Positions 43,761-51,883 of a stretch of 64,000 bases of DNA are shown here, piece after piece. A model generated the notes under the pieces. The model saw nothing but the letters and a program-made list of their open reading frames with translations. It did no database searches and had not been told where the DNA came from. This DNA is from Microvirga sp. VF16 (GTDB lineage Bacteria > Pseudomonadota > Alphaproteobacteria > Rhizobiales > Beijerinckiaceae), in NCBI RefSeq assembly GCF_016864375.1, contig NZ_CP069356.1:1116001-1180000 (forward strand), read 5' to 3'. Position 1 is the first letter of the stretch, and the number at the start of each line of letters is the position of its first letter. The position numbers and the translations under genes were made by a program.

Positions 43761-44042
43761 TCAGGCAGCCAGGGCCTGAATCTGCTTCTGCACGCGTTCA
43801 AGTTGTGCAACGTAGGGCATCCGCCGCTCGCAATGACGTTCTTGCAACTTCCTCATCGTCTTCTGCTTCAGCCATTCGTCCACCGAGCTATTCCTGATCG
43901 TCTCCACATCGCTCTCGTGCTCGAAATCAATGTCGGCCAGAGTTGCCAAGAGCGCTTGCAGTGAAGGCAAAAGCTCTGATGGATACAAATGGGGAGCGCC
44001 CATTCCGGCGTGCGAAGGACGGTATTCCGTGTTAGCGGACAT
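43761..44042 (-). CDS. Small helical protein, paralogue A
   Basis: 93 residues from ATG 44042. The C-terminal 70 residues (LLATLADIDFEHESDVETI and QERHCERRMPYVAQLERVQ) match those of the 44507 gene, which has TLGDIDFANEVELEQVEES and HQKRRQPYADLLETL. It is predicted helical, probably coiled coil. Together with a broken third copy at 44226 this is a local family of unknown function. Confidence 0.6.
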   Translation of the reverse strand: MSANTEYRPSHAGMGAPHLYPSELLPSLQALLATLADIDFEHESDVETIRNSSVDEWLKQKTMRKLQERHCERRMPYVAQLERVQKQIQALAA

Positions 44043-44225
44043 GGCTTTCCTCCGATGGTTATGGGTCATTGGCGTGGCCTAGTTTTGGTACAGTTGGGGT
44101 GTTGCTGGGCTTGACGCAACACTCGCTCATGAGGGTGACACTTATATGTAGTGCCGATGCTCAGTTGCGGTTGGCCGTCGAGACAGGCCCCCGCAGCCCG
44201 GAGAGGGTGGCTTCCTCAGATCCCT

Positions 44226-44370
44226 TCAGAGGACGAAGGGCTGACGATGTTGCTGCTGCCGAAGCTCCTCAAGCTGATGCAGCGTCAGGCTGACGTCGGT
44301 TGCGATGCGCCGCTTTCGCTTTTTGCGGGACGTGTCTTTTGACTTCTTCATCGCTGGCGCTGCGTGCAAC
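44226..44370 (-). pseudogene. Third, decayed member of the small helical family
   Basis: Minus strand reads EEVKRHVPQKAKAAHRNRRQP in one frame, then LHQLEELRQQQHRQP in another, to a stop at 44226. These correspond to KDKVRTAHQKRRQP and LLETLRRQQHRQ of the 44507 protein. The N-terminal half is missing and the frame is broken. Confidence 0.55.
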
Positions 44371-44506
44371 CTCAGTCAACTGAAGACAATACGAGGCGAT
44401 ACAGGGTCGAGTGTGGTTCCCGCTCAATGCGGTATTGGTTTGGTGCATTCGCGGCATCCCTCCTCCGGTCATCTGACAGGTTGCCCGGAACTCCCAACGC
44501 GAATGG

Positions 44507-44770
44507 TCAGGCGGCAAAGGATTGACGGTGCTGTTGCCGCCGAAGCGTCTCCAGGAGGTCTGCGTACGGCTGGCGCCTCTTCTGATGGGCGGTTCTGACC
44601 TTATCTTTGATGGATTCTCTCAGGTCTGGGTCGAGGACGCTCTCCTCTACTTGTTCCAGTTCAACCTCGTTTGCAAAGTCAATGTCGCCAAGGGTATGGA
44701 GAACCTCGCGCATCATGGTGTCGAGGCTCGGCGAGTACATGCGATAGAGCTGCTTCGATTGCTTGGGCAC
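44507..44770 (-). CDS. Small helical protein, paralogue B
   Basis: 87 residues, GTG start 44770 with AGAGGAAATC upstream. Similar to the 43761 product over 60 residues (see there). The ending RRQQHRQSFAA is basic. Function unknown; the two genes and the decayed copy lie in tandem, all on the minus strand. Confidence 0.6.
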   Translation of the reverse strand: MPKQSKQLYRMYSPSLDTMMREVLHTLGDIDFANEVELEQVEESVLDPDLRESIKDKVRTAHQKRRQPYADLLETLRRQQHRQSFAA

Positions 44771-44952
44771 GATTTCCTCTCATTGTTCTTGCTTCTTGAC
44801 CCCAGAGATGGGGCATTAACATAGGTTGGCAAGTGCAGAGCGGCGCGTAGGATTACGATCTATGTCCATGGACGCCCTCCGAGTGGCTCGACAGCCGCGC
44901 CTGTGCTGGGGCATCGTCATCCACATCAGTGTGGCCAGATCACGGTATCCGC

Positions 44953-45776
44953 GGTACTGTCAAGTTGGCGTAAGTAGACGAATTTGCCGCTGGGACAGCC
45001 ATCAAGTCGGTCCACATCCGCCTACCAAGGCAGCACCGGTGGCCTCGCGCCACGTAGCAAAGGCGCGATTCCGCGCAGCCCGATACTCACTGGCGGAGAG
45101 GCGATGACGGCGGAGCTGGAAGTGGTTGTGGATCGGAGTGTGGATGGAGAGAAACTGCTGGGCATGCTGGACTAACTTGAACTGCCTCATGTGGCGTTCG
45201 CGCCGTCGGGTCGGTTGGTGCGAGACCTCACAGCGGTTGTTGAGATAACGACTCTGCCGATGTTCAACGCCCGGCAGGATCTCGCGTTTGGCGGCAGCAT
45301 AGGATCCAAGTTTATCTGTCACGATCACCCTGGGCACGTAGCACAAGCCCTTCAGCAGCTTGCGAAAGAAGCGCTTGGCGGCCTTCATGTTACGGCGGCT
45401 CTGAACCAGCACGTCGAGCACATTGCCATGCTGATCAACCGCTCGCCAGAGATAATGCAATTTGCCCCTGATGCGAACGAACACCTCGTCCAGAAACCAT
45501 TTGTCGCCGGGCCGCGGCCGCCGCCTCTTGAGGGTCTTGGCGTAGGTCCGTCCGAAGCGCAAGCTCCACCCGCGGATCGTCTCGTAGCTGACCACGATGC
45601 CTCGCGCCGCGAGGATCAGTTCGACTTCCCGCAAGCTCAGACTGAAGCAGTGATACAACCAGACTGCTTGGTTGATGATCTCGGCGGGATAGCGGAAGCC
45701 CCGATAGGTGTTGGATGGCGTGCTCATGCCCGTGACCCTGCCATAGATCGCCGCCTCTCGCCAACTTGACAGTACC
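44953..45776 (-). mobile_element. IS6-family insertion sequence (copy 2)
   Basis: 824 bases bounded by GGTACTGTCAAGTTGGCG and its complement, around a single transposase. It differs in ends and sequence from copy 1. The flanks (GTATCCGC and GGATGAAG) show no matching duplication. Confidence 0.9.
45002..45727 (-). CDS. IS6-family transposase
   Basis: 241 residues from ATG 45727. HTH (SLREVELILAARGIVVSYETI), Asp in WFLDEVFVRIRG, Asp in VIVTDKLGSYAAA and Cys-Glu-containing NNRCEVSHQPTRRRER. It is intact. The 39961 copy encodes a related but distinct transposase (about half the residues shared by eye), so the two arrived independently. Confidence 0.93.
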   Translation of the reverse strand: MSTPSNTYRGFRYPAEIINQAVWLYHCFSLSLREVELILAARGIVVSYETIRGWSLRFGRTYAKTLKRRRPRPGDKWFLDEVFVRIRGKLHYLWRAVDQHGNVLDVLVQSRRNMKAAKRFFRKLLKGLCYVPRVIVTDKLGSYAAAKREILPGVEHRQSRYLNNRCEVSHQPTRRRERHMRQFKLVQHAQQFLSIHTPIHNHFQLRRHRLSASEYRAARNRAFATWREATGAALVGGCGPT

Positions 45777-45943
45777 GGATGAAGGGAGTGCATCATGTCC
45801 TCCTGCGATGAGGAGCTCGGCGCCGCAGGCCGTCAAAGCGCCAAGCATACTCCTCAATCGCGCAACGCACTTGGTCCCAACAACGTTCCGCCACCAGACA
45901 ACTACGGGATTGGTGCTGGTGCGTCAGCCCATAATACCAACAG

Positions 45944-46258
45944 TCACTCGGATCCCTTATCGCAAGGCGTAGTCCCTTCTCGCCTTGATCGCCAGATCCT
46001 GATGAGCACCTGCACAGCGATTGATAGAAGATATCCTATTTGTAGTATAATGGCTCCGAGAACGACGTTAACTATTACCTCCACAAGTTCTTTCCCCTGC
46101 ATGGCTGCGGCAACACCATACCAAACAACAAACGTAATCAAGGCGAGGCAGAGCCCGACAACGCTCAATCGGAAGCCAAATATAAATGAGAATACAAATA
46201 AAATCAGGAATACAAATCCTTCCAGATCCCAATACGTTGTTGAGATCCCGTAACTCAT
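45944..46258 (-). CDS. ExoX-like small membrane protein
   Basis: 104 residues, three to four transmembrane helices, with lower GC than its neighbours. The segment VVLGAIILQIGYLLSIAVQV resembles the C-terminal helix of rhizobial ExoX-type exopolysaccharide production repressors. The longer N-terminus (GFVFLILFVFSFIFGF) is not typical. No exo genes are nearby, so the role is only suggested. Possibly acquired by transfer. Confidence 0.5.
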   Translation of the reverse strand: MSYGISTTYWDLEGFVFLILFVFSFIFGFRLSVVGLCLALITFVVWYGVAAAMQGKELVEVIVNVVLGAIILQIGYLLSIAVQVLIRIWRSRREGTTPCDKGSE

Positions 46259-46413
46259 CAGTCTACTTCTCCGAAGGCTGCGGTTTGGCCTGGAGAATGT
46301 ACAGGTAAATACAAGATCAGTCGCATCACGATTAGGTTCATTTCACATGATCATCTTTTGACAGCTCCCGCACCGGCCCAAACACTGAACTGGCCACGAG
46401 CGTGTAATGGGCC

Positions 46414-46554
46414 TCAAATGCCATATCGGGCATAGTCCAAGATGCCGAGATCATCGGGCCCCTTGGTGGGCCGCGATGAACATCTCCTGTCAATAACATT
46501 CTGCAGGCTTCGCTTCAGAGACGGCGGATAACCTCTTTCAATGTCTTTGGTCAT
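46414..46554 (-). CDS. Possible small protein
   Basis: 46-residue frame (MTKDIERGYPPSLKRSLQN...). Composition is plausible, but no family or strong ribosome binding site is seen. The rest of 46259-46730 holds nothing recognisable. Confidence 0.25.
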   Translation of the reverse strand: MTKDIERGYPPSLKRSLQNVIDRRCSSRPTKGPDDLGILDYARYGI

Positions 46555-46732
46555 TGTTACATTCCCAAGAGTGACCTGGAAGCATTCTACGGCATAATAA
46601 TGCAAGCTAGACTGTATCAGAAGAGCGTAAGACCGTATGTCCGCCTATGTTGAGACGGTGGCTCGCCCTACTCTGCGCATCCGAGGGTTACTCGGGTGGG
46701 CCGAGCCGATCCTCGCCGCAGGAGGACGAGCC

Positions 46733-47012
46733 ATGGGACAGTCTAGAAGTTTTCGTCGGCATCGATGTCGCCAAAGCGCGCAATGCCGTTGCAGTTGCTG
46801 ATGGCGAGCGGGCGGCGAAGTTCGCTATTTGGGGGAAATCGATGCGTCCGAGGAGAGCATGCGGCGCTTCGTGAAGCGGCTGGTTTCCACCTATGATCGC
46901 GTCCATTTCTGTTCTGAGGCCGGCCCGACTGGCTACGGCTTGCACCGGCTCATCACCAGTCTCGGCTATCCCTGTACGGTGGTGGCCCCTTCGCTCATTC
47001 CGCGCAAGCCCG
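46733..47012 (+). pseudogene. IS110-family transposase 5' fragment
   Basis: Start of an IS110 transposase: VFVGIDVAKARNAVAVADG in one frame, then, after a one-base loss near 46818, EIDASEESMRRFVKRLVSTY and FCSEAGPTGYGLHRLI in the next. It breaks off after LIPRKPG at about 47012, where the pRiA4b ORF-3-like gene ends. Confidence 0.75.
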
Positions 47013-47606
47013 GCGCGGTTCAGCCTCCCGGACCTGATCGACTTCCTCGGCATCGATGGAGGTGCCCGTGCTTCGCTTGAGAGCGAGCTGATCAACGAAA
47101 TCGGCCAAGACGGCGAAGTCACGACTGGTCTCCGGAGCGGTCCAGGCCTCACGCCGGGCCAGAAAGCCCGGCACCCCGCCGCAGTCCTCCGGCGGGCAGA
47201 ATCCATCCCCATCCAGGCAAATGGGATAGCTACTCCCAGGGTCAGCCTCATGTCGGCCCTCGAGGCGTACCTCGTGCTCCCATGGACCATTGAGATCGTA
47301 CTCGTAGCGGAAGCGGGTACCAACACGGAGGCGAAGCTCGGAGAGCGGGACATCAGGAGACCGAGCCGCCAACTCCAGAGAGCCGAGCCGTCTGGCCCGG
47401 AGCATGAACTGGAACAGATGGATGCCCTCCCAGCCCATTGCCACCTGAATGACGCCGTGCAGCTCACGCAGCGTTAGGCTGGCTGGCACCTGAACCCGCC
47501 GCCAGATCATGGGGCTGATCCCGAGCAGCCAAATCTTGAGCTGCAGAATCTCCGGAGCTGGAGAAGGATCAAGCGGAGCGGGACTGGATGGGGCGCGCTT
47601 TGGCAA
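46995..47606 (-). CDS. Plasmid pRiA4b ORF-3-like protein
   Basis: 203 residues in the pRiA4b ORF-3 family (PF07929). Signatures: LQLKIWLLGISPMIWRRVQV, LRELHGVIQVAMGWEGIHLF, FRYEYDLNGPWEHEVRLE and the CxxEDCGGVPGF motif as CPPEDCGGVPGF. The family is common on rhizobial plasmids and near mobile elements; function unknown. Its 3' end touches the IS110 fragment. Confidence 0.88.
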   Translation of the reverse strand: MPKRAPSSPAPLDPSPAPEILQLKIWLLGISPMIWRRVQVPASLTLRELHGVIQVAMGWEGIHLFQFMLRARRLGSLELAARSPDVPLSELRLRVGTRFRYEYDLNGPWEHEVRLEGRHEADPGSSYPICLDGDGFCPPEDCGGVPGFLARREAWTAPETSRDFAVLADFVDQLALKRSTGTSIDAEEVDQVREAEPRRACAE

Positions 47607-47701
47607 ATGAAGGTGTCTCGCAGCCTGGTTGCGTCTGGCCGGGAACGTTGTACCGCCGACCCGTTACCAGTCTGCCCCACAGAACCTCATGCTCTCCAGC
47701 A

Positions 47702-47730
47702 ACAAAAAGGCCCGGGTTGCCCCGGGCCTC
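47702..47730 (-). terminator. Rho-independent terminator of the Omp25/31 gene
   Basis: On the minus strand AGGCCCGGG, GCAA, CCCGGGCCT, then TTTTTGTT, starting 26 bases after the stop at 47756. Confidence 0.85.
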
Positions 47731-47755
47731 TTCGGCTGCTGGTGCTGCGGCGCTC

Positions 47756-48532
47756 TTAGTAGGTGCCGAACTTGAAGTTCAGCTTGGCCCGGGCGACGAA
47801 GAAGTCCTGCTCGTCATTGTCCCGCGGCAGGAACACATCGACCGGCGCTCCGCCAGTCGGCGTGAAGGTGCCGATGCGGCCGTCGTCATCATCGTCCTGA
47901 TCGATGCTGACCCACAGACCCTCCAGGCCAAGGGTGACGGCTGAGGAGCCGAACCAGTTCACCGGCAGGGCCCACTCGACACCACCGCCGGCCGTCCAGC
48001 CGGTGTTGTTGTCGGTGTAGGCCAGACCACCGGTGGCGTAGACCAGGAAGCGGTCGAAGGCGACACCGGCGCGCAGGCGCACCGTGCCCCACCAATCCGA
48101 AGAGTCCTCGAACTCGCCGGGCACGAAGGTGCCGGCATTGCCCGGGCCCGCGACGAACACCGCATCATTGTCGTCGGTGTCAATCCACTGGATGTCGGCC
48201 TCGGCACCGATCACGAACGAGCCGATCTGGTAGTTGTAGCCGATCTGGCCGCCGCCGGTGAAGTTGCCGTCGTTGCCGTTGTCGAAGTTGAGCGTGCCCA
48301 CGAGGCCGGCCGGAATGCCCGGGCCGGTCAGCACCACGGTTTCGCTATCGTCATCACGCCAGCCCCAGCCGAGGTTGCCACCGACATAGAAGCCGGTCCA
48401 GGTGAAGACCGGAACGGCCGCGATGACCGGCGGAGGAGCCGCACGGGCCGGCAGGTCAGCGGCGGACACGGACGAGACAGCCGCCGTTGAGAGGGCTGTT
48501 GCGGCAAGCAGACCAAGAATACGCGTCTTCAT
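47756..48532 (-). CDS. Omp25/31-family outer membrane protein
   Basis: Eight-stranded outer-membrane barrel, 258 residues. Signal peptide residues 1-24 (VSAADLPAR junction, typical of alphaproteobacterial Omp25/31). First strand FTWTGFYVGGNLGWGW, middle GGGQIGYNYQIGSFVIGAEAD in two strands, final strand ending KLNFKFGTY with a C-terminal aromatic. Acidic loops (DQDDDDDG) are exposed. ATG 48532 starts the signal; TTG 48538 is also open. A strong terminator follows. Confidence 0.92.
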   Translation of the reverse strand: MKTRILGLLAATALSTAAVSSVSAADLPARAAPPPVIAAVPVFTWTGFYVGGNLGWGWRDDDSETVVLTGPGIPAGLVGTLNFDNGNDGNFTGGGQIGYNYQIGSFVIGAEADIQWIDTDDNDAVFVAGPGNAGTFVPGEFEDSSDWWGTVRLRAGVAFDRFLVYATGGLAYTDNNTGWTAGGGVEWALPVNWFGSSAVTLGLEGLWVSIDQDDDDDGRIGTFTPTGGAPVDVFLPRDNDEQDFFVARAKLNFKFGTY

Positions 48533-48692
48533 AAGCAATTCATCCCTTGTGCGAGGAGTCGCGGGTGCAGAGTATGGTTCAAGAATGAATTCTGACTATG
48601 GTAAAGCCGCAACACTGCTGGGATTTAGACGCTTTGCTGACGAATCTAGCGGCCTGTACGCATCGTTACGCCCGTTAATACTTCCGTAGTGT

Positions 48693-48792
48693 TTGACAGT
48701 GTGGCGGGTGCGTGCGGTACTGGGTCTGTTTTCGGAGTGACACCCGAAGGCGAGGAGAACTCAACCCTGCCCTGCAAGGGCAGGGTTTTTTA
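48693..48792 (+). ncRNA. Candidate small RNA with promoter and terminator
   Basis: A sigma-70-like -35 TTGACA (48693-48698), 17-base spacer and GGTACT (48716-48721) point to a start near 48728. The transcript would end at a strong terminator: AACCCTGCCC, TGCAA, GGGCAGGGTT, TTTT (48763-48790). The 35-base 5' part has a small TTCGG/CCGAA hairpin and a GAGGAGAAC stretch, and no open frame. It is divergent from the Omp25/31 gene. Confidence 0.5.
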
Positions 48793-48823
48793 ATTGCGGT
48801 TGCCGTCAGCCGACAAAGTTGCC

Positions 48824-48919
48824 TTAAACAGAGGGATCGGAGCACTGATCCAGCCAGCGGGTCAGCTCTTGAACGACCCAGCGTCTGGCCCGTCGTGCTG
48901 AGGATCGCTTCATCACCAT
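48824..48919 (-). CDS. Very small basic protein
   Basis: 31-residue frame: MVMKRSSARRARRWVVQELT and a short tail. GGAGG lies right before ATG 48919. No homologue recognised. Confidence 0.3.
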   Translation of the reverse strand: MVMKRSSARRARRWVVQELTRWLDQCSDPSV

Positions 48920-48939
48920 CCTCCAGTCACTGAAAGGCA

Positions 48940-49008
48940 TCAGCGGCGGGGCCGGCTCGATGTGTCGATGGTGACGAGGTTTCCGGTGATCGGATCGAGA
49001 ATAGTCAT
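48940..49008 (-). CDS. Very small protein
   Basis: 22-residue frame starting MTILDPITGNLVTIDTSS, with GAGAGGACT before the ATG. It is followed after 20 bases by the 31-residue frame, so the two could form a mini-operon. Support is weak. Confidence 0.3.
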   Translation of the reverse strand: MTILDPITGNLVTIDTSSRPRR

Positions 49009-49119
49009 GGGCAGTCCTCTCCCGTTCAGGCACAGGAGCAACGCCGTGCCTCCCGCTTGGATCAGGTTCGATTGTGGTCGTGGTTACGGGATAGTTACTG
49101 CGCCTTGACGCTTACATCC

Positions 49120-49283
49120 CCGAAACAGGCGAGACGCGGATGGATCGCCTCGCCTGCTCCATGGGAGGTTGCTGATCCGGAGCCCAGCGGATCAGCCACA
49201 GCATGGTCGCCGTGGTATGGTTAACAAACCTCTAACAAGACCCCCGTCCGGCTGAGCGTCCGAACGGGGGTTCTGGGTTTTTG
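49120..49283 (+). ncRNA. Candidate structured non-coding RNA with three hairpins
   Basis: Three consecutive perfect or near-perfect stems: CAGGCGAG/CTCGCCTG (49126-49133, 49149-49156), GCTGATCCG/CGGATCAGC (49171-49179, 49188-49196) and ACCCCCGTCCGG/CCGAACGGGGGT (49241-49272). The last is followed by a T-rich tail (TTTTT, about 49279-49283), like a terminator. No open frame explains the region. The 5' end and promoter are not determined. Confidence 0.5.
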
Positions 49284-49356
49284 AGCCTGATACGCTACCC
49301 GGCTTGTCAGCTTTGTACCCGTGCCGGGTTAAGCGACGGTATCGATTGATCTGACC

Positions 49357-49545
49357 TCATTGCTCGTGCGCACAGCCGTCATGATCATCGACCATGCGTT
49401 CGATTGTCTGCGCCAGATCAGCTTCGGCTTGGCTCAAAGCCTGCGAGCGAGCGATTTCAGCACGGGTCTGCTCGATTGCTTGCAGGGCCAGTTCAATCGT
49501 CTCCTCAACTGCTGCATCGAGAGATTGCGTGTTCTGTTCAGCCAT
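49357..49545 (-). CDS. Small coiled-coil protein
   Basis: 62 residues: MAEQNTQSLDAAVEETIELA followed by a continuous Glu/Ala/Gln-rich helix with heptad-like spacing and a His/Cys tail. No family is recognised. Composition is strongly coding-like. Confidence 0.55.
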   Translation of the reverse strand: MAEQNTQSLDAAVEETIELALQAIEQTRAEIARSQALSQAEADLAQTIERMVDDHDGCAHEQ

Positions 49546-49623
49546 GAACCTGGGCTACTCGCCCAATGGGGCCAATCCTTGGCAATCAGAGATCCGGATA
49601 GCCGCGCCGCCGCTTCATTTGAG

Positions 49624-49839
49624 CTAATGCTTTGCGTGCTGGTTCGCTGTGTCGGGCCCGAGCAACCGCTCTGCGGCGTCGGCAATGAACAGGTGCCAAT
49701 AGGCATCGACTTCCCGCTTGATGGCGTCTCGGCGCCGTTCCTGGGTCATCTTGACCCGAAACCAGGGTGTGGCCTCAATCCGCTCACGCAACAGGGCGCG
49801 AGCCGTGAACTCAAGGGGATTACCGCCCGCACTGGTCAT
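49624..49839 (-). CDS. Small hypothetical protein
   Basis: 71 residues, amphipathic and basic (NPLEFTARALLRERIEATPW, then QERRRDAIKREVDAYWHLF). Not recognised. It reads in the same direction as the coiled-coil gene 78 bases downstream. Confidence 0.5.
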   Translation of the reverse strand: MTSAGGNPLEFTARALLRERIEATPWFRVKMTQERRRDAIKREVDAYWHLFIADAAERLLGPDTANQHAKH

Positions 49840-50095
49840 CGGCTTTCCTCGTGAATCAGCAATGCGGAGCGAGGATAACCCGGCCGTGGACGGTCACTTC
49901 TTATTTCCTGTGGGGGAATCGGTTCACGCTGTCATCAGGGCATCCGCCTCGCCCCATTTCCGATGATCCGGCTCTACAAATCCCGGTATCCGCGCCACCG
50001 CTTCGCCCGGGCGACCGCCTCCAGCGCCTGCCCTGCCGCGACCTCATCTTCATGGATCTCGACCAGCTCCTGTCCCTTGATCCCGATCCGATCGG

Positions 50096-51248
50096 ATGGA
50101 CGCCTCCCTCCTGGAGCGCGTTCTGTTACGCTGGAGCGCTTGGCATGACCGGAGGATCCAACCATGGCAGTTGCCACTGTCGGCCTTGATCTCGCGAAGC
50201 ATGTCTTTCAAGTGCACTGCGCAGACGCCCAAGGGCGCCCACTGATCCGAAAGAGGCTCCGACGCGCTCAGGTGCAAGCCTTTTTTGAGGCGCTTCCGCC
50301 CTGCCTTGTCGGGAGGGAGGCCTGTGCAAGTGCGCATCATTGGGCGCGGGAGCTCAGCAAACTCGGTCACCGGGTCAGACTGGTACCGCCGCAATACGTC
50401 CGTCCTTTCGTCAAGACCAACAAGAATGATACCGCCGACGCGGAGGCGATCTGCGAGGCCATCCAGCGCCCCACAATGCGCTTCGTTCCCGCCAAGAGCA
50501 TGGATCAGCAGGCCGTCCTGACGCTTCACCGGTCACGCGATCTTCTCGGTCGCCAGCGCACGATGCTGGTCAACGCCCTTCGCGGTCATTGTGCCGAATT
50601 CGGCCTGATCGGCGGCAAGGGGTGCGAAGGGGTCCGGGCCCTGATCGACCTGGTGCGGATCGGCTCGGCAACGCAGTTCAAGTCCGGGCGGCAGTTGGCG
50701 GCGTGGCTCGGGCTTGTGCCGCGCCAGTTCTCCACTGGCGGCAAGCCAAAGCTCGGCGGGATCTCGAAGCGCGGGGACGGCTATCTGCGCCGTCTTCTGA
50801 TCCACGGAGCCCGATCGGTTCTCATCCGGCACTCCACGGGCGAGGCGCGCTCGGCGTGGGTCGCCGGCCTGACCTCCCGGCGCTCGACCAACATCGCGAC
50901 GGTGGCCATTGCCAACAAGAACGCGCGGATTGCATGGGCGGTGCTGACACGCTCGGTGAGTTATGAGCCGGCAAAGGCCTCTTTGGCTGGCTAATGGATC
51001 AGTGACCGGCCACGGTCGCTGAAGGGTGCGAGGGTAGAATGAGGTGATGGCGAGACAGGCAAACTGGGTTCGGCTCAACCCGAAACTGGGGCTGAGCGAT
51101 GAAGCTCTCCGATCCGATGGGGCGCCGAACCGCGGATTCCATCAGGGCCAGCGGCGTGCCAGCCGCATGAACAGGCCGGATACACGACCGCACGTCCAAT
51201 GCTCGCTCAGGATCTCAAGAAAACCCTTGCAAGCCGGGAGGCGTCCAT
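50096..51248 (+). mobile_element. IS1111/IS110-type element inside a WGR gene
   Basis: ATGGACGCCTCCC occurs at the left end (50096) and in inverted orientation at the right end (to 51248), giving terminal repeats of the IS1111 subgroup. The 1.15 kb between them holds one transposase. It splits a WGR gene; no duplicated target is obvious, as is usual for this family. Confidence 0.75.
50164..50994 (+). CDS. IS110-family transposase with internal deletion
   Basis: 276 residues. DEDD-type N-terminal domain: VATVGLDLAKHVFQVH (first Asp), NKNDTADAEAICEA and MDQQAVLTLHRSRDLL. The C-terminal transposase_20 part is present: LAAWLGLVPRQFSTGGKPKLGG. Members are usually about 340 residues; here EGVRALIDLVRIGSATQFKSG joins the two parts directly, so about 65 residues including the IPGIG-type helix-hairpin-helix are gone. 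The frame is kept, but activity is doubtful. Confidence 0.85.
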   Translation: MAVATVGLDLAKHVFQVHCADAQGRPLIRKRLRRAQVQAFFEALPPCLVGREACASAHHWARELSKLGHRVRLVPPQYVRPFVKTNKNDTADAEAICEAIQRPTMRFVPAKSMDQQAVLTLHRSRDLLGRQRTMLVNALRGHCAEFGLIGGKGCEGVRALIDLVRIGSATQFKSGRQLAAWLGLVPRQFSTGGKPKLGGISKRGDGYLRRLLIHGARSVLIRHSTGEARSAWVAGLTSRRSTNIATVAIANKNARIAWAVLTRSVSYEPAKASLAG

Positions 51249-51444
51249 ACACGGCCCCAGTTGCGCACCAGGCGCACGGTCCCGAACAGATCCCGCTCGA
51301 TCATGAGGGAGTAGAAGCGCCGGATGCCCTGCTCCGGGTCGATCCGGTGCAGCACAAGACGGAACCGGATAGGGGAACGCTCGTCGTCCATCACGATCCT
51401 AGCTCATTCATCTCCCCGGTCTCCCGGCTGCGAAGGAGTTCACG

Positions 51445-51543
51445 ATGGATGACTTCGGCGGATATTCAACGTGGCTCCTGCTTGCGCTGGGTGGTGCGAT
51501 AGCGGCCACACTGTTACTGTATGGGCTTGGATATATCCTGTAG
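51445..51543 (+). CDS. Very small single-pass membrane protein
   Basis: 32 residues: MDDFGGYSTW followed by a glycine-rich hydrophobic helix to the end. GAAGGAG lies seven bases before ATG 51445, the best ribosome binding site among the tiny frames here. Function unknown. Confidence 0.5.
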   Translation: MDDFGGYSTWLLLALGGAIAATLLLYGLGYIL

Positions 51544-51883
51544 ACCTTAGGAACCCAGCTCCGCCCTTCCCTCACCCGCCTCGGCTCTGCCGAATGCCCT
51601 TCTCGGGTTCTGCTTGGTTCTGTATTGGCCCGAAGAATCTCGCTGCATCGATGTTCTCGCGCCTTTGCGCGAGGCTGCTTTTAGATTCTTGTATTCGTGG
51701 GCTGTACGAATTTGCGCCCGTGCGGAGAAGCAGCCAGGACGACCATTCCTAGGGAGCATAGGGATTTGTAGGGCACCCGGGCATGGATCTGTTTCAGGAT
51801 CCCGCCATCTCAACACGTCTCCCCGCCGGTCAATGGGGCCTACCCGCAAGCGCTTCATACCTGCCCCACCAAACCTCATGCTC
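51544..51883. other. Interval with no supported gene
   Basis: Open frames on both strands overlap without domain support. It may contain decayed transposon-associated sequence. Confidence 0.4.

Larger units (their letters stand above)
49974..51391 (-). pseudogene. WGR-domain gene interrupted by IS1111-type element
   Basis: The 5' part (ATG 51391 to about 51249) encodes IRFRLVLHRIDPEQGIRRFY and ERDLFGTVRLVRNWGR, the first half of a WGR domain. The 3' part (about 50095 to 49974) encodes IGIKGQELVEIHEDEVAAGQ and LEAVARAKRWRGYRDL, its usual second half. Removing the element between the inverted repeats brings NWGR next to IGIKG, as expected of an intact WGR protein of about 90 residues. WGR domains occur in DNA-related proteins. 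Confidence 0.75.

Noticed and set aside
44085..44115. GGTACAGTTGGGGTGTTGCTGGG, a possible further copy of the shared upstream element (first 20 bases compared)
   Set aside because: The TTCTTGG block and the RGATC block at +28 are both absent.
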